Shown piece by piece: positions 45,356 to 54,561 of a stretch of DNA of 64,000 nucleotides. The notes below the pieces were generated by a model. That model searched no databases. It had not been told where the DNA came from and saw only the letters and a list, made by a program, of their open reading frames with translations. Position 1 is the first letter of the stretch. Every line of letters starts with the position of its first letter. The stretch spans positions 124,001 to 188,000 of the forward strand of contig OZ223207.1 in NCBI GenBank assembly GCA_965140395.1, written 5' to 3'. The stretch comes from Parvibaculum sp002684405 (GTDB lineage: Bacteria; Pseudomonadota; Alphaproteobacteria; Parvibaculales; Parvibaculaceae). The position numbers and the translations under genes were made by a program.

Positions 45356-45714
45356 GGAAGATACTTCCGATAACTATCCTCCTTCCCTGATCGCTTTCTT
45401 GCATGCCATGGCGTGTTGCTTCAATGCAGCCGGCAGTGGAGTCCTCGCGTATGTAATGAAGCGGACATGCGATGCGGGGCAGTTTGCCTAAATCGAATGC
45501 AAGCGGCGCCGGGCGTTCGCTTTGTCGTTTCCATATGTCTTGTCAAAAACGATTGTGGCGCAAGGGGATATAGCGAAAGGCGCTTTTGCACCGGGCGTGG
45601 TGACGCATCTTCTCCGTCGGCACTCTTGCGCGGATTTAATGTTTCGGAGAGGAAATTTTCCGGGCGTTCGGACGGCTTTGCGTGTGATCCCGGTCTCCGA
45701 TTCCGGGGAATCGG
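45356..45714. other. Intergenic region holding the cyo promoter
   Basis: 359 bases between cyoA and the outer-membrane barrel gene. It must contain the cyo promoter on the minus strand. A GGAAG...CTTCC inverted repeat lies just before the cyoA ATG (45357-45369) and a minus-strand TTGACA at 45546-45541 has no good -10 at standard spacing. I see no supported gene and no clear FNR- or RegR-type site. Confidence 0.55.
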
Positions 45715-46914
45715 TCAGAAATAGCGTGCAAGGCGGATTTGCAGGAAATCGTCGTCCTTGAGCGTGTAGTAGGGATCGCTCGCGGGCTGACCGGCGAAAA
45801 GGCGCGCTTCCACGCTGAGCCGGTAGTTCTCGCCGAGACGCTTTTCGAATTCCGCCGAAAAGAAGGTCGCCTGCGTGTCCATGTCGACCACGGCGCCCGT
45901 CAGCAGGCTGGTATCGGCGATGTCGTTGGCGGTCCAGCGCACACCGGCAAAGATATCGTTGGCGAAGGGGTTCTGCGGATTGGCGCCGCGTTCGTCCCAG
46001 ATATATTCGGCGACGATGCCGAGATCGGAGGGCGTGTCGAATATGCCGTAAAGCGTGTATTCGATGCCGCCGGTGCCCTGCAGGTAGCGGTCGTTCAGCT
46101 CCTTGCGCCATAGCCCCTCGAATTTATAGAGCCATGCGCCCTTGGTGGCCTGAATGTCTGTCGAGAGCTGGTCGATCTGGACGTAGTAGGGAATGAGGAC
46201 GGGCGATCCGCCGCTGCTCAGTCCCGGTATCAGGATCGGGTTGCGGCCCGTGCCCCGGAAATAACCGAGACCCACGTCCCAGATATCGAATGTGTTGGAG
46301 TAGCGCGCCGCGAAATCGACGTGGTGCTGTTTCTGGCCGCTTTCGAACTTCGTATGGCTTGTGTCGATCGGAATATCCGTCGCGGGGCGTCCGTTGGCGC
46401 CGGGGAAAAGGCGCTCGCGGAACCAGGGGAGCACGTAAAGGTCGACGGTGCCCCATTGCTGATAGGTGGACAGCGAGACGAGGGGTTGCCCGAGCTTCTC
46501 GCGCCCGCGGGCATCTTCCACCACGTCGGTCTGGTTGATGATGTCCACCAGATGGGCCGCTTCGGTAACGCCCCAGAAGACCTTGTCGACGCCTGCGCGG
46601 AATTCCCAGGCCCCGTCGATATAGGCATATTTGAACGCGCGCAGATCGACATGGGTTCGTTTGTTGTCATGCATGTCGAGGCGCATGAACGGGGTGGCCA
46701 CGAATGACTGGTCGCCATCGTCCCAGAAATATTTCGCGCTGACTTCGCCTGCGACCGACATGTTGGCGCGGGGCTGCTCGGGTTTCGATGCCTTTTGCAG
46801 AAAGAGCTGCAGTTCGGGCTCGACATAGCCGGTGAACTCGAACTCCCCGGCATGTGCCGGTCCGGCCGCGCATGCGAGCGCGATCGACGCCCATCCCACC
46901 CAGCTCTTTTTCAT
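45715..46914 (-). CDS. Outer-membrane beta-barrel protein of an MMPL/LolA-like export operon
   Basis: 399 residues with signal peptide (KKSWVGWASIALACAAGPAH, cut after HAG). The mature part is a run of alternating amphipathic strands (GEFEFTGYVEPELQLFL, FRAGVDKVFWGVTEAAHLVD, HHVDFAARYSNTFDIWDVGL, TFFSAEFEKRLGENYRLSVE) and ends in RLARYF, the terminal Phe recognised by the Bam machinery. Resembles DUF1302-like barrels that often accompany RND/MMPL transporters. A perfect 12-bp hairpin separates it from the gene upstream. Likely the outer-membrane exit or receiver for the system; substrate unknown. Confidence 0.82.
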   Translation of the reverse strand: MKKSWVGWASIALACAAGPAHAGEFEFTGYVEPELQLFLQKASKPEQPRANMSVAGEVSAKYFWDDGDQSFVATPFMRLDMHDNKRTHVDLRAFKYAYIDGAWEFRAGVDKVFWGVTEAAHLVDIINQTDVVEDARGREKLGQPLVSLSTYQQWGTVDLYVLPWFRERLFPGANGRPATDIPIDTSHTKFESGQKQHHVDFAARYSNTFDIWDVGLGYFRGTGRNPILIPGLSSGGSPVLIPYYVQIDQLSTDIQATKGAWLYKFEGLWRKELNDRYLQGTGGIEYTLYGIFDTPSDLGIVAEYIWDERGANPQNPFANDIFAGVRWTANDIADTSLLTGAVVDMDTQATFFSAEFEKRLGENYRLSVEARLFAGQPASDPYYTLKDDDFLQIRLARYF

Positions 46915-46941
46915 CTCAACCCCCGCCTTGGATGATGGAGA

Positions 46942-46972
46942 CGGCCCGGCGATACGCTGGATCGCCGGGCCG
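46942..46972. promoter_or_regulatory. Perfect 12-bp intercistronic hairpin
   Basis: CGGCCCGGCGAT at 46942-46953 pairs with its exact complement at 46961-46972 across a seven-base loop. It lies in the 71 bases between the LolA-like and barrel genes. On the minus (mRNA) strand no T-run follows, so it is more likely an mRNA stabiliser or processing site than a terminator; on the plus strand CTCTTTT follows. Confidence 0.7.
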
Positions 46973-46985
46973 CTCTTTTGCTTGT

Positions 46986-47828
46986 TTACCGGGCGCGCTT
47001 CAGCGCCGCGGTGGAGAAGTCCGCTTCCGTCAGCCCTTCATGGAACTTGTAGTTCTTCCAGGTGAGGCGGGTGGCCTTCTTGTTGTTGTGGTTGACCATA
47101 TAGAGGTCGTGCGCGCGCCAGAACTTGTCCTCGTAAAGACGATAGTCGGAGAAGGTCAGTGTCTTCAGCAGCGCGTCCTTGCGGTCGTAATAGTCGATCT
47201 TGCGCGGCTGATAGTCGGTCGTGTCGGTCCAGACGACCTGGCGTGTATAGCCGGAATGTTCATAGAGCGGTTTGCGTTCCACGACATGGCAGGTGAGATC
47301 GCCGCAGGGCTCGTCGCGCAGCCATTTGTAGGAATATTTGCCGACCTCGCTGGAGGAGAAATCCTCGAAGGCGAATTCCGAACCGACAAAGGGGCCGGAT
47401 TTATTGACCGAGGAGATGCGCTTCACGCGCTTTACCGCCGGGAGATAGAGCCACTGATCGTCCGGCTCGAGAATCTTCGCATGCGTGAGCAGCGCCGTGC
47501 CGTCCACGTCGCGCGGCTTGTTGAAGACGATCAGGCTCCAGTCGCCTTCCTCCGGGTCCGTGCGCTCCAGTGAATAGGAGCGCAGCTCGCGCGTGCTGGT
47601 GTCGCCATGCGCATTGGTCAGGACCATCTCCATATCCGCTTCGGCGTCGCCCCATCCCTTGTCGCGATTATCGGTTTCCTGCGCGATGGCAAGGCCGCGG
47701 GCCACGGGCTCATCCGTGCCGGGCAGGCCGTCCGCCTGCGCGTGGGCGGTGGCGGCAAGCCCCATGAGCGGCAGTGCGACAACGAACGCATGCGCGCTCT
47801 GGCGCAAGGCGGAACTGACGAATGGCAT
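46986..47828 (-). CDS. Periplasmic LolA-like outer-membrane lipoprotein-sorting family protein
   Basis: 280 residues; signal peptide (AHAFVVALPLMGLAATAHAQ, cut near residue 31). The body matches the LolA-like group with ADMEMVLTNAHGDTSTRELR, GDWSLIVFNKPRDVDGTALL, DQWLYLPAVKRVKRISSVNK, and SEFAFEDFSSSEVGKYSYKW, motifs found in proteins encoded beside MMPL-type RND transporters. It probably carries a lipid or hydrophobic cargo between the inner-membrane transporter and the outer membrane. 38 bases separate it from the MMPL gene. Not the housekeeping LolA, which is shorter. Confidence 0.85.
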   Translation of the reverse strand: MPFVSSALRQSAHAFVVALPLMGLAATAHAQADGLPGTDEPVARGLAIAQETDNRDKGWGDAEADMEMVLTNAHGDTSTRELRSYSLERTDPEEGDWSLIVFNKPRDVDGTALLTHAKILEPDDQWLYLPAVKRVKRISSVNKSGPFVGSEFAFEDFSSSEVGKYSYKWLRDEPCGDLTCHVVERKPLYEHSGYTRQVVWTDTTDYQPRKIDYYDRKDALLKTLTFSDYRLYEDKFWRAHDLYMVNHNNKKATRLTWKNYKFHEGLTEADFSTAALKRAR

Positions 47829-47866
47829 TTCTCTCTCCCTGATTTGTGTTCGGTGCCGGCGGTCGT

Positions 47867-50221
47867 TCAGACCCCGGCGGGCGATGCGGCTTCTCCCGGG
47901 ACCTGAGCCGGTACACGCTTTTTCGATTTCCGGTTCCTGTCGAGGGCGATCAGAAGGCCCGGCAGGAGCAGGAAGTCGATGATGAGTGCCACAGCGATGG
48001 TAAGTGCCACCATGATGCCCAGCATGGCGTTAATCTTGAACGGCGAGAATGCCAGAATGCCAAATCCCGCGACCAATACAAATCCCGAAACCCACAATGC
48101 GGTGCCAACCGTTGCAAAGGCGTAACGCACGCCCTCTTCGGCGGAATAGCCGAACTCGTCCCGGGCGCGTTTGTACTTCGACAGGAAGTGAACGGTGGCA
48201 TCGACGATGAGGCCGAGGGCGGTGGCGATGACGAAGGAAGACCACAAGCCCACTTCCGGACGGAACAGCGCCAGTATGCCGAAGGCGACGACGGGCGGCG
48301 CGATGTTGGTGACGAGGCTGATGAGGCCGAGCTTGAGATCCCTCAGCGCGAGCATGAGGCAGGCGGATATGAGGAGGAGGGCGAAAAGCGTGCCCACGGC
48401 CATGGCCCGGAAGTTCGACTCGCCGATGAAGGAGAACATGACCGACTGGCCCGCCGACTGGGAAATCATATAGGGCGGCAAATTGGCTTCCTGCCATGCC
48501 ATGGCGCGTTCACGCAGATCTTCCATCTGGCTGGTGGAAATGTCGTGCAGGGTAAGCGTGAGTTTGCTCGCCGATTTGTCGACATTGAGCTGGTCGTTGA
48601 GGTCGAGCCCGTAGGGGAGCGACATTTCATAGAGCAGCAGGAATTGCGCCGCGGCCTGGCGGTCGTCGGGGACGCGATACCAGTCTTCATTGTCGGCATG
48701 CATGCTCTTGTTCACGCGCTTGATGACATCGCTGAAGGTGGCGACATGCACGACTTCGGGCTGCTCGCGAAACCAGTCGGCAAAGGCTTCCAGATGTTTC
48801 AGATAGGCGGGATCGGAGACGCCGCCCGATTCCTGCGCGGGGATCGAATGGCTGATCTGGTAGATGCCGGTGAGATTGTCGGCGGCCCAGTCTGAGGCCA
48901 CACGGAACTCCATCCGGTCGTCGAAATAGGTCACGAAACGATCGTCGAAGACGAAACGCGGCAGCAGCACCGCAAAGCCCACCGAGGTGAGCACGACACC
49001 GCCCATCAGCACGCGATTGTGGCGAATGATGAAGTCGCCGAGATTTTCCATGACCCGGCTCTGATTGACGATGCTCGCCTTCGCCTTGAAGGGCAGGACG
49101 GCGACGAGCGCGGGCAGCAGCGTGACCGACAGGACCCAGGCAATTACGGCGCCGGCGGCGGAGATATTGCCGAGATCGCGGAAAGGCGGTGCGTCGGAGA
49201 AGTTGAGGCTGAGAAAACCGATCGCCGTCGTCATGCTCGTCAGGAAGACGGGCTGCCAGTTGACCCGCATGGCTTCGACGATCGCTTCGTTCCTCGTCAT
49301 GCCGTGACGCATCTGCACCAGCATGGTGACAAGGATATGGATCGCATCGGCCACCGCGATGGTGAGGATGATGGTCGGCGCGCCGGAAGAGGGCGGCGTC
49401 AGCTTGACGCCCATCCAGCCCAGCACGAGGCCCATGGCGGCAAAGGCGGAGAAGAACACCACCGCCATGGTGACGAGCGTGCCGGAAAAGGAGCGCAGCA
49501 GCAGGTAAACCGTGACCGCCAGTATGAGATACATGGCGGGTGTCAGGGTCTGGAGGTCGCGCGTCGCCGCCTCGGAGAAGGCGTTGGAGAGCATGACCGA
49601 GCCCGTGAGTTCGAAGCGGATATCGGGATGCTGCGCGCGCATGTCGGCGAGAATTCCGCGTGCATGTTCGACGACGGAATTATTGGCGGCCACGTCGTCG
49701 CGCGGCATGTTCAGGCGGGCGACGATGGCCGTGGTGCGGCGGTCGTCCGAAATCAGGCGCTTTGCGATGACGGGTTCGCTGGTGGCGATGTTCCCGACTT
49801 CCTTTGCGCTTTCCGCGGTCAGCGCGGCCGGATCGGGGACGAGATCGCGGACGATGAGATCGTCTTCGGACGCGCGGGTGTGCTGGTAATTGGTGATGCT
49901 GTCCACACGCACGGAGAAGGGTGTCTGCCAGGCGTCTTCCGTTATCTGTTTGACGATGGCGAGGACTTCCGGCGTGTCGACGGTGCCTTCGTCCGGTTGC
50001 AGGACCCAGAGCAGCGTATCGGGACTGGAATAGGTGCGTTCAAGTTCTTCGAAGGCGAGGAGGTTGGGGTTCTCGTCGGTGAAGAAATAGCGGTAGTCAT
50101 TGGAGAACTCGATGAAGCGCCCGCCGCTGGCGAGCGCCAAAGCGGCGCCCGCGGAGAGAATGAGCACCAGCCAGCGCCACCGCACGACCCAGTTCAGATA
50201 GGCCACTACCCATTCGTTCAT
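47867..50221 (-). CDS. MMPL-family RND transporter
   Basis: 784 residues, inner membrane. Two repeats of one helix, a periplasmic domain and five helices: first helix WRWLVLILSAGAALALASGG, first bundle from MYLILAVTVYLLLRSFSGTL with the proton-relay-like AVADAIHILVTMLVQMRHGM, second half from MENLGDFIIRHNRVLMGGVV, last bundle with TALGLIVDATVHFLSKYKRA. Shorter than AcrB-type pumps and like HpnN/MmpL proteins, which move lipids. Encoded after tetR and before the LolA-like protein and barrel, suggesting lipid or hydrophobic-compound export. A Val-Gly tail ends the protein. Confidence 0.92.
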   Translation of the reverse strand: MNEWVVAYLNWVVRWRWLVLILSAGAALALASGGRFIEFSNDYRYFFTDENPNLLAFEELERTYSSPDTLLWVLQPDEGTVDTPEVLAIVKQITEDAWQTPFSVRVDSITNYQHTRASEDDLIVRDLVPDPAALTAESAKEVGNIATSEPVIAKRLISDDRRTTAIVARLNMPRDDVAANNSVVEHARGILADMRAQHPDIRFELTGSVMLSNAFSEAATRDLQTLTPAMYLILAVTVYLLLRSFSGTLVTMAVVFFSAFAAMGLVLGWMGVKLTPPSSGAPTIILTIAVADAIHILVTMLVQMRHGMTRNEAIVEAMRVNWQPVFLTSMTTAIGFLSLNFSDAPPFRDLGNISAAGAVIAWVLSVTLLPALVAVLPFKAKASIVNQSRVMENLGDFIIRHNRVLMGGVVLTSVGFAVLLPRFVFDDRFVTYFDDRMEFRVASDWAADNLTGIYQISHSIPAQESGGVSDPAYLKHLEAFADWFREQPEVVHVATFSDVIKRVNKSMHADNEDWYRVPDDRQAAAQFLLLYEMSLPYGLDLNDQLNVDKSASKLTLTLHDISTSQMEDLRERAMAWQEANLPPYMISQSAGQSVMFSFIGESNFRAMAVGTLFALLLISACLMLALRDLKLGLISLVTNIAPPVVAFGILALFRPEVGLWSSFVIATALGLIVDATVHFLSKYKRARDEFGYSAEEGVRYAFATVGTALWVSGFVLVAGFGILAFSPFKINAMLGIMVALTIAVALIIDFLLLPGLLIALDRNRKSKKRVPAQVPGEAASPAGV

Positions 50222-50250
50222 CAGCCCGTTCCTCTCCCCGGCGACGCCTC

Positions 50251-50910
50251 TCAGGCGCGCAGATGTTCCAGATAGTCGAAATAGCTATGGGCGCATTTCT
50301 CGGCGAGCGAGATGTCGCGCGTCGTTTTCAGCATGCCGGAGACGCCCTGATGGGTGGCGACGATATAGGCGGCGACCCCCTCCGCATCGACATCGGCGCG
50401 GACCGTGCCCGCGGCCTTGCCGCGCTCCAGCGCGTCGGCGATATGGCCGCGCCATTCGGCGAGCACGCCGGACAGGAAGAGCCGGAACTCTTCGTCGATG
50501 GGCGACATTTCCTGAGACAGATTGTTGATCGGGCAGCCGAGGCGGGGGTCGACGCCCAGCTCGCCGTTGACGTGCCGCTCGATGATCCGGCGCAGCTCGG
50601 TCACGGGATCGTCCGTCCCGGCCAGCGGCTGATACCAGTTGTGATCGAGAAACCGGTGGAAAGCGTCGCCCAGCGCGGCGAGGCCGAGCGCGTGCTTGTC
50701 GGCGAAGTGGTGGTAGAGAGCGCCCTTGGTGCAGCCGGAGACTTCCAGAATGTCGCTCAGCGACGCGGCGCGGAAACCCTTCAGGTAGATTTCGAGAAAG
50801 GCCGCCTCCAGCAGCGCCTGGCGCGTTCGCTCGGCGCGTGAGGCGGGACGCTCCCGCTTCAGATAGGGCGGGAATTCCGGCAGAGGGATATGGGAGGTGT
50901 CGTGCGACAT
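50251..50910 (-). CDS. TetR-family regulator of the MMPL operon
   Basis: 219 residues. The HTH is at about 48-68 (AASLSDILEVSGCTKGALYH) with the usual basic N-terminus (RAERTRQALLEAAFLEIYLK). The C-terminal domain has GCPINNLSQEMSPIDEEFRL, typical of regulators that sense fatty or aromatic ligands. It is the first gene of the MMPL/LolA-like/barrel operon, 29 bases before the transporter. A near-palindrome 19 bases before its start is a good operator candidate, so it probably represses its own operon. Confidence 0.9.
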   Translation of the reverse strand: MSHDTSHIPLPEFPPYLKRERPASRAERTRQALLEAAFLEIYLKGFRAASLSDILEVSGCTKGALYHHFADKHALGLAALGDAFHRFLDHNWYQPLAGTDDPVTELRRIIERHVNGELGVDPRLGCPINNLSQEMSPIDEEFRLFLSGVLAEWRGHIADALERGKAAGTVRADVDAEGVAAYIVATHQGVSGMLKTTRDISLAEKCAHSYFDYLEHLRA

Positions 50911-50928
50911 GGGACCTGAATTTTAGAA

Positions 50929-50942
50929 ACCGACCAGTTGGT
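50929..50942. promoter_or_regulatory. Candidate operator of the MMPL operon
   Basis: ACCGACCAGTTGGT has arms ACCGAC and GTTGGT, complementary at five of six positions, centred on CA. It lies just upstream of the tetR start at 50910, in the only promoter space of the operon. Binding is inferred. Confidence 0.5.
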
Positions 50943-50992
50943 ATGTTCCTATATTGTCAGATCGGCCCACCGAAACAAGAGGCAATTTCGTA

Positions 50993-51778
50993 TTATTTCA
51001 GGTGAGGGGGCTCGTCGGGCCGCGGGTAGAGCGCGCTATCGCCCCGGCGCAGGATGAGAGGGGCGAGCAGGAAGACGAAGAAGGCGCCGAGCCAGGAGCC
51101 GATCAGGATGTCGCTCGGGAAATGGTTGAGCAGCACGACGCGGGAGACCGCGGTCAAGGCGCCGACCGTCAGAAAGAGCTTCCAGTGGCGCGGAAAGGCG
51201 ACCATCAGCGTCGCCATGAAGACGAAGATCGTCTGCGAGTGACCGGAGGGGAAGCTGTCGAGGCGGTGGGTCACGGTGAAGGGGGCAAATCCGTACAAAC
51301 CATCGCGGAAAAAGTCGCTCGGGCGGTGACGGCTCGCCGCGAATTTCACCAGATGCAGGATGATGGCCGAACTGGCCATGGCGGCCAGCATCAGCGCGCA
51401 AAAGCGCCAGATCTTTTCAAGCTTCTTGCGGGTGGATTGATAGGCAGCCAGGCGCTTGCCACGCGGAATGAAGAGAAAGGCGAGCGCGGCGGCCACGATA
51501 TAGACCGTGCCGTCGCCCAGATCGGTCACCGCCTGCCAGAAATAATGCATGTTGGGCGTGACGACGCGCTGCATCGTTTTCGACACGGCGAGGTCGATAT
51601 GGGGCATCAGGCCGATGGCGAAAGCGAGCAATGGCGCCAATCCCGACCACATCATGCGCCGGAGGCGGTGAAGCGGCGTCGGTCCCGCTGCCGCCGCCGT
51701 TGCGATCTCCACCAGTTCGGTGGGTGCGAACCGGCGGATATCCGTTTGTGTCGCCTCGGCCATGTCTGACTTTGTCAT
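50993..51778 (-). CDS. PAP2-family membrane phosphatase
   Basis: About 261 residues from ATG 51778, five bases after the upstream transferase gene. Six membrane segments and the three acid-phosphatase motifs are present: KFAASRHRP, SFPSGHSQ and SRVVLLNHFPSDILIG. Acts on lipid phosphates at the periplasmic face, such as undecaprenyl pyrophosphate or lipid A. Co-oriented with the ArnT-like gene, so it may recycle the carrier lipid or remove a lipid A phosphate. Exact substrate unknown. Confidence 0.88.
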   Translation of the reverse strand: MTKSDMAEATQTDIRRFAPTELVEIATAAAAGPTPLHRLRRMMWSGLAPLLAFAIGLMPHIDLAVSKTMQRVVTPNMHYFWQAVTDLGDGTVYIVAAALAFLFIPRGKRLAAYQSTRKKLEKIWRFCALMLAAMASSAIILHLVKFAASRHRPSDFFRDGLYGFAPFTVTHRLDSFPSGHSQTIFVFMATLMVAFPRHWKLFLTVGALTAVSRVVLLNHFPSDILIGSWLGAFFVFLLAPLILRRGDSALYPRPDEPPHLK

Positions 51779-51783
51779 GTCGC

Positions 51784-53493
51784 TTATTCGGCGGATTTGT
51801 AGAGGGTCAGGGTCAGGGGATCGCCATTCGTATAGTCGAAGCCGTCCCACTGGCGGATCCGTTCAAGGCGCAGGTTACGCGCCTTCGCTTGGTCGAGGAA
51901 TGCTTCCTTCTGCTGCCCCGTGACGAGCGCGTAGGCGTCGGGCGTATCCGCCAGATAGTCGGCCGCGGTCATGCCCGGCACCAGCATGGTATCGGTCCCG
52001 TTCAGGAAGATGAGGCTCGGCTCGTTGAAGCCCGCCGAGGCGAGCGGCGGGCGCTCGTCATGGGGCGGGATCGCTGCTGCGACTTCGCGGGCGACCCACA
52101 GCTTGTCGAGAGAGGGGGCGACCGCCGATCCGAGCCAGGGCACGAAAAGCGCCATCATGAGGGCGAGCACGGCAAGGGCCGGCTCGAACTGCCGCCGGAA
52201 AGCAAACCAGACGGCGGGCAGGATGCCGCCCAGCACGATGAGTGCGAGGACGATGCCGCGCCAGTCCACGCCCGGCCCGTATTCGGTCAGGGCGAAAAGC
52301 GCACCGCCGGCAATCGCCAGTCCGACGACGAGCCAGAAGGCCAGATGCAGCCAGAACAGCGCCCGGCCCCAACCGGGCAGGCGGGGCGGCAGGCCGTTGA
52401 CCGCGAAGAAGCCGCCGAGCAGCGCCAGCGCCGGATAGGCGGGCAGCACGTAATGCGGCAGCTTGGTCGGCACCGCCTCGAACATGATCCAGGTGGGCAG
52501 CGCCCAGCAGATGAGGAATTGCACCGCCGGTTCGCGGCGATAGTGCCAGGCGGTGACGATGCCGGGAATGAGGATCAGCGACATTGGCCAGGATGCGGCA
52601 AAGAGGCCCAGCAGATAGGTGCCGGGCGGCGCGCCATGGCTTTCCTGTCCGCCGATCAGCTTGGGCAGCAGATCTTGCTGCGCGGCATTGGCGATGAAGG
52701 AGAAGGCACCGGAATGCCAGAGCGCAAGCGGCCAGGGGGCGACGATGAGGATGAGGAGCGGAACGCCCCAAAGCGGCTTCAGCCGCCGGAACCAGCTTCC
52801 GTCCTTGCGCAATATCCCCCAGGCGATGGCGGTAAAGCCCAATACGGCGGGGCCTACCGGTCCCTTGGTGAGGATGGAAAGGCCGAGCCCGCCCCAGAAA
52901 AAGAGCCCGGGGGCCGGGCCCATTTCCGAGGATTCGCCCTTTTGCGGTCCGAGGCCTGCGAGGGTCAGGCCGTACATCCCTGCGAGGATGGTCGCGAGCA
53001 GCACCGCGTCGGTCTGGGCGATATGCGATTGCCCGACCATGAGCATGGCGCCGCCCAGGAGCAGGCCGCCCATCAGGCCTGTTCGCCTGTCGAAGAGCCG
53101 GGCGCCGATCAGGAAGGTCAGCAGGACCGAGGCCATGCCGCCCAGAACCGAAGGCAGACGATAGGGCCAGATTTCATTGGCGCCCGCATCGGAGAAGGCG
53201 GCGACGGAGGCGGCCTGTACCCAGTAGATGAAGACGGGTTTTTTTGCACGCGGCTCGTCCTGGAAATAGGGGACGACGTAGTCCCCGGTTTCCAGCATCT
53301 GCTTGGTGGCCTGGGCAAAGCGCGACTCATCGCGGTCCATGGGCGGCAGACCGGCAAGGCCTGGCAGGAAAACGAGGGCGCAGAAGGCGATGAGAATCGC
53401 ATAGGGACGCCAGCCCGTGACCGCTTTTTCCAGAAACGACTGGAGCAGGGGGCCTGCCTCGCGCGCTGCCGGGGTCTGGGATCGTTCGGTCAT
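51784..53493 (-). CDS. ArnT-like (GT83/PMT-type) glycosyltransferase
   Basis: 569 residues with about 12 membrane helices. The first periplasmic loop has PPMDRDESRFAQATKQMLET near residues 51-70, the acidic catalytic motif of ArnT/PMT enzymes, followed by YFQDEPRAKKPVFIYWVQAA. These enzymes move a sugar from a polyprenyl phosphate to lipid A or another acceptor outside the membrane. Divergent from the GT2 enzyme expected to make the polyprenyl-linked sugar. The sugar is not predictable; L-Ara4N is unproven, as no arn genes are here. Confidence 0.9.
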   Translation of the reverse strand: MTERSQTPAAREAGPLLQSFLEKAVTGWRPYAILIAFCALVFLPGLAGLPPMDRDESRFAQATKQMLETGDYVVPYFQDEPRAKKPVFIYWVQAASVAAFSDAGANEIWPYRLPSVLGGMASVLLTFLIGARLFDRRTGLMGGLLLGGAMLMVGQSHIAQTDAVLLATILAGMYGLTLAGLGPQKGESSEMGPAPGLFFWGGLGLSILTKGPVGPAVLGFTAIAWGILRKDGSWFRRLKPLWGVPLLILIVAPWPLALWHSGAFSFIANAAQQDLLPKLIGGQESHGAPPGTYLLGLFAASWPMSLILIPGIVTAWHYRREPAVQFLICWALPTWIMFEAVPTKLPHYVLPAYPALALLGGFFAVNGLPPRLPGWGRALFWLHLAFWLVVGLAIAGGALFALTEYGPGVDWRGIVLALIVLGGILPAVWFAFRRQFEPALAVLALMMALFVPWLGSAVAPSLDKLWVAREVAAAIPPHDERPPLASAGFNEPSLIFLNGTDTMLVPGMTAADYLADTPDAYALVTGQQKEAFLDQAKARNLRLERIRQWDGFDYTNGDPLTLTLYKSAE

Positions 53494-53781
53494 GCGGTTA
53501 ACCCTGCTTTCGGAAAATCATAGCGGCGTTTCTTTTCCCCCGGCAGTGTTCGGGGCGATGGTTTTGGGGGCACTGTCTCGCGCGGGAGCGCATTTTTGAC
53601 AAGAGAGTTTTGGATTATCTTGCAATCTGCCATATGACAGGCTCGCCTTGCAGGAAAGCGGGCGGGATGCGCGATGGACCATCAGGGGGCCCTTCGAAGT
53701 GTTGACGGACTATAGCGGAATTTCCCGGCTGAGGGCGGCCCAAAGGCGCCTGAGCCGGATCGGTGGAAGCGAGGGGCTCCT

Positions 53782-54561
53782 ATGACGGGCGAAAATTTCG
53801 AGCTGAGCGTCGTTGTGCCGGTGCTCAACGAGGAGGGCAATATCGACCCTCTTCTGGCCGAGCTGGAGGCGGTAAGGGCCTCTCTGGACGTGCCGTGTGA
53901 GTATGTGTTCGTGAATGACGGCAGCACGGATACGACGCTGGACAAGCTTCGCGCTGCGATGCGGACCATGCCCCATCTTCAGGTGTTCAGCCACGGAAAG
54001 CCCTGCGGCAAGTCCGAGGCCCTGCTGACATGCGTTCGGAAGGCGCGGGGCCGGCTTGTTGTGATGATCGACGGCGACCTGCAGAACGATCCGGCGGACA
54101 TCCCGCGGCTTTATCAGGTTTATATCGACGCGGAAAAAAGCGGCCAGAATATCGGCATCGTCGAAGGGCAGCGCACCAAGCGGAAGGATCCCTTCCCGCG
54201 TAATCTGGTGTCGCGCATCGCCAATAATGTCCGCGGCGCGATCCTCAACGATACGACCAGGGATGCCGGATGCGGTTTCAAGGTGTTGAGCCGCGATCTT
54301 TTTCTGGCGCTGCCCTTTTTTACGGGCCTGCATCGTTTTATGCCTGCGCTGGTGAAGCGCGAGGGCTTCGAGATCGTGCTGGCGCCGGTCAATCACCGTC
54401 CGCGTGTGTCGGGCGTTGCCAAATACAATACGTGGAACCGGCTCTGGGTCGGTATCGGCGATCTCGCCGCCGTGTGGTGGCTTCTGAAACGGCGCCACGA
54501 CCCTCACGGCGTGACGCATAACCTGTCGGATGGGAAGGATGAGCCATGTTCACCTCTGTAA
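53782..54561 (+). CDS. GT2-family polyprenyl-phosphate glycosyltransferase
   Basis: 259 residues, DPM1/ArnC-like: LSVVVPVLNEEGNIDPLLAE near residues 7-26, EYVFVNDGSTDTTLDKL, the acidic MIDGDLQNDPADIPRLY, and RDAGCGFKVLSRDLFLALPF. It lacks the C-terminal membrane helices of ArnC/GtrB. Probably loads a sugar onto undecaprenyl phosphate for the divergent ArnT-like transferase. Overlaps the following small gene by 16 bases, so the pair is coupled. A TTGACA at 53596-53601 is a possible -35 element upstream. Confidence 0.9.
   Translation: MTGENFELSVVVPVLNEEGNIDPLLAELEAVRASLDVPCEYVFVNDGSTDTTLDKLRAAMRTMPHLQVFSHGKPCGKSEALLTCVRKARGRLVVMIDGDLQNDPADIPRLYQVYIDAEKSGQNIGIVEGQRTKRKDPFPRNLVSRIANNVRGAILNDTTRDAGCGFKVLSRDLFLALPFFTGLHRFMPALVKREGFEIVLAPVNHRPRVSGVAKYNTWNRLWVGIGDLAAVWWLLKRRHDPHGVTHNLSDGKDEPCSPL

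Noticed and set aside
51631..53523. Plus-strand frame of 630 codons opposite the ArnT-like gene
   Set aside because: Shadow of a clear membrane glycosyltransferase; no domain recognised.
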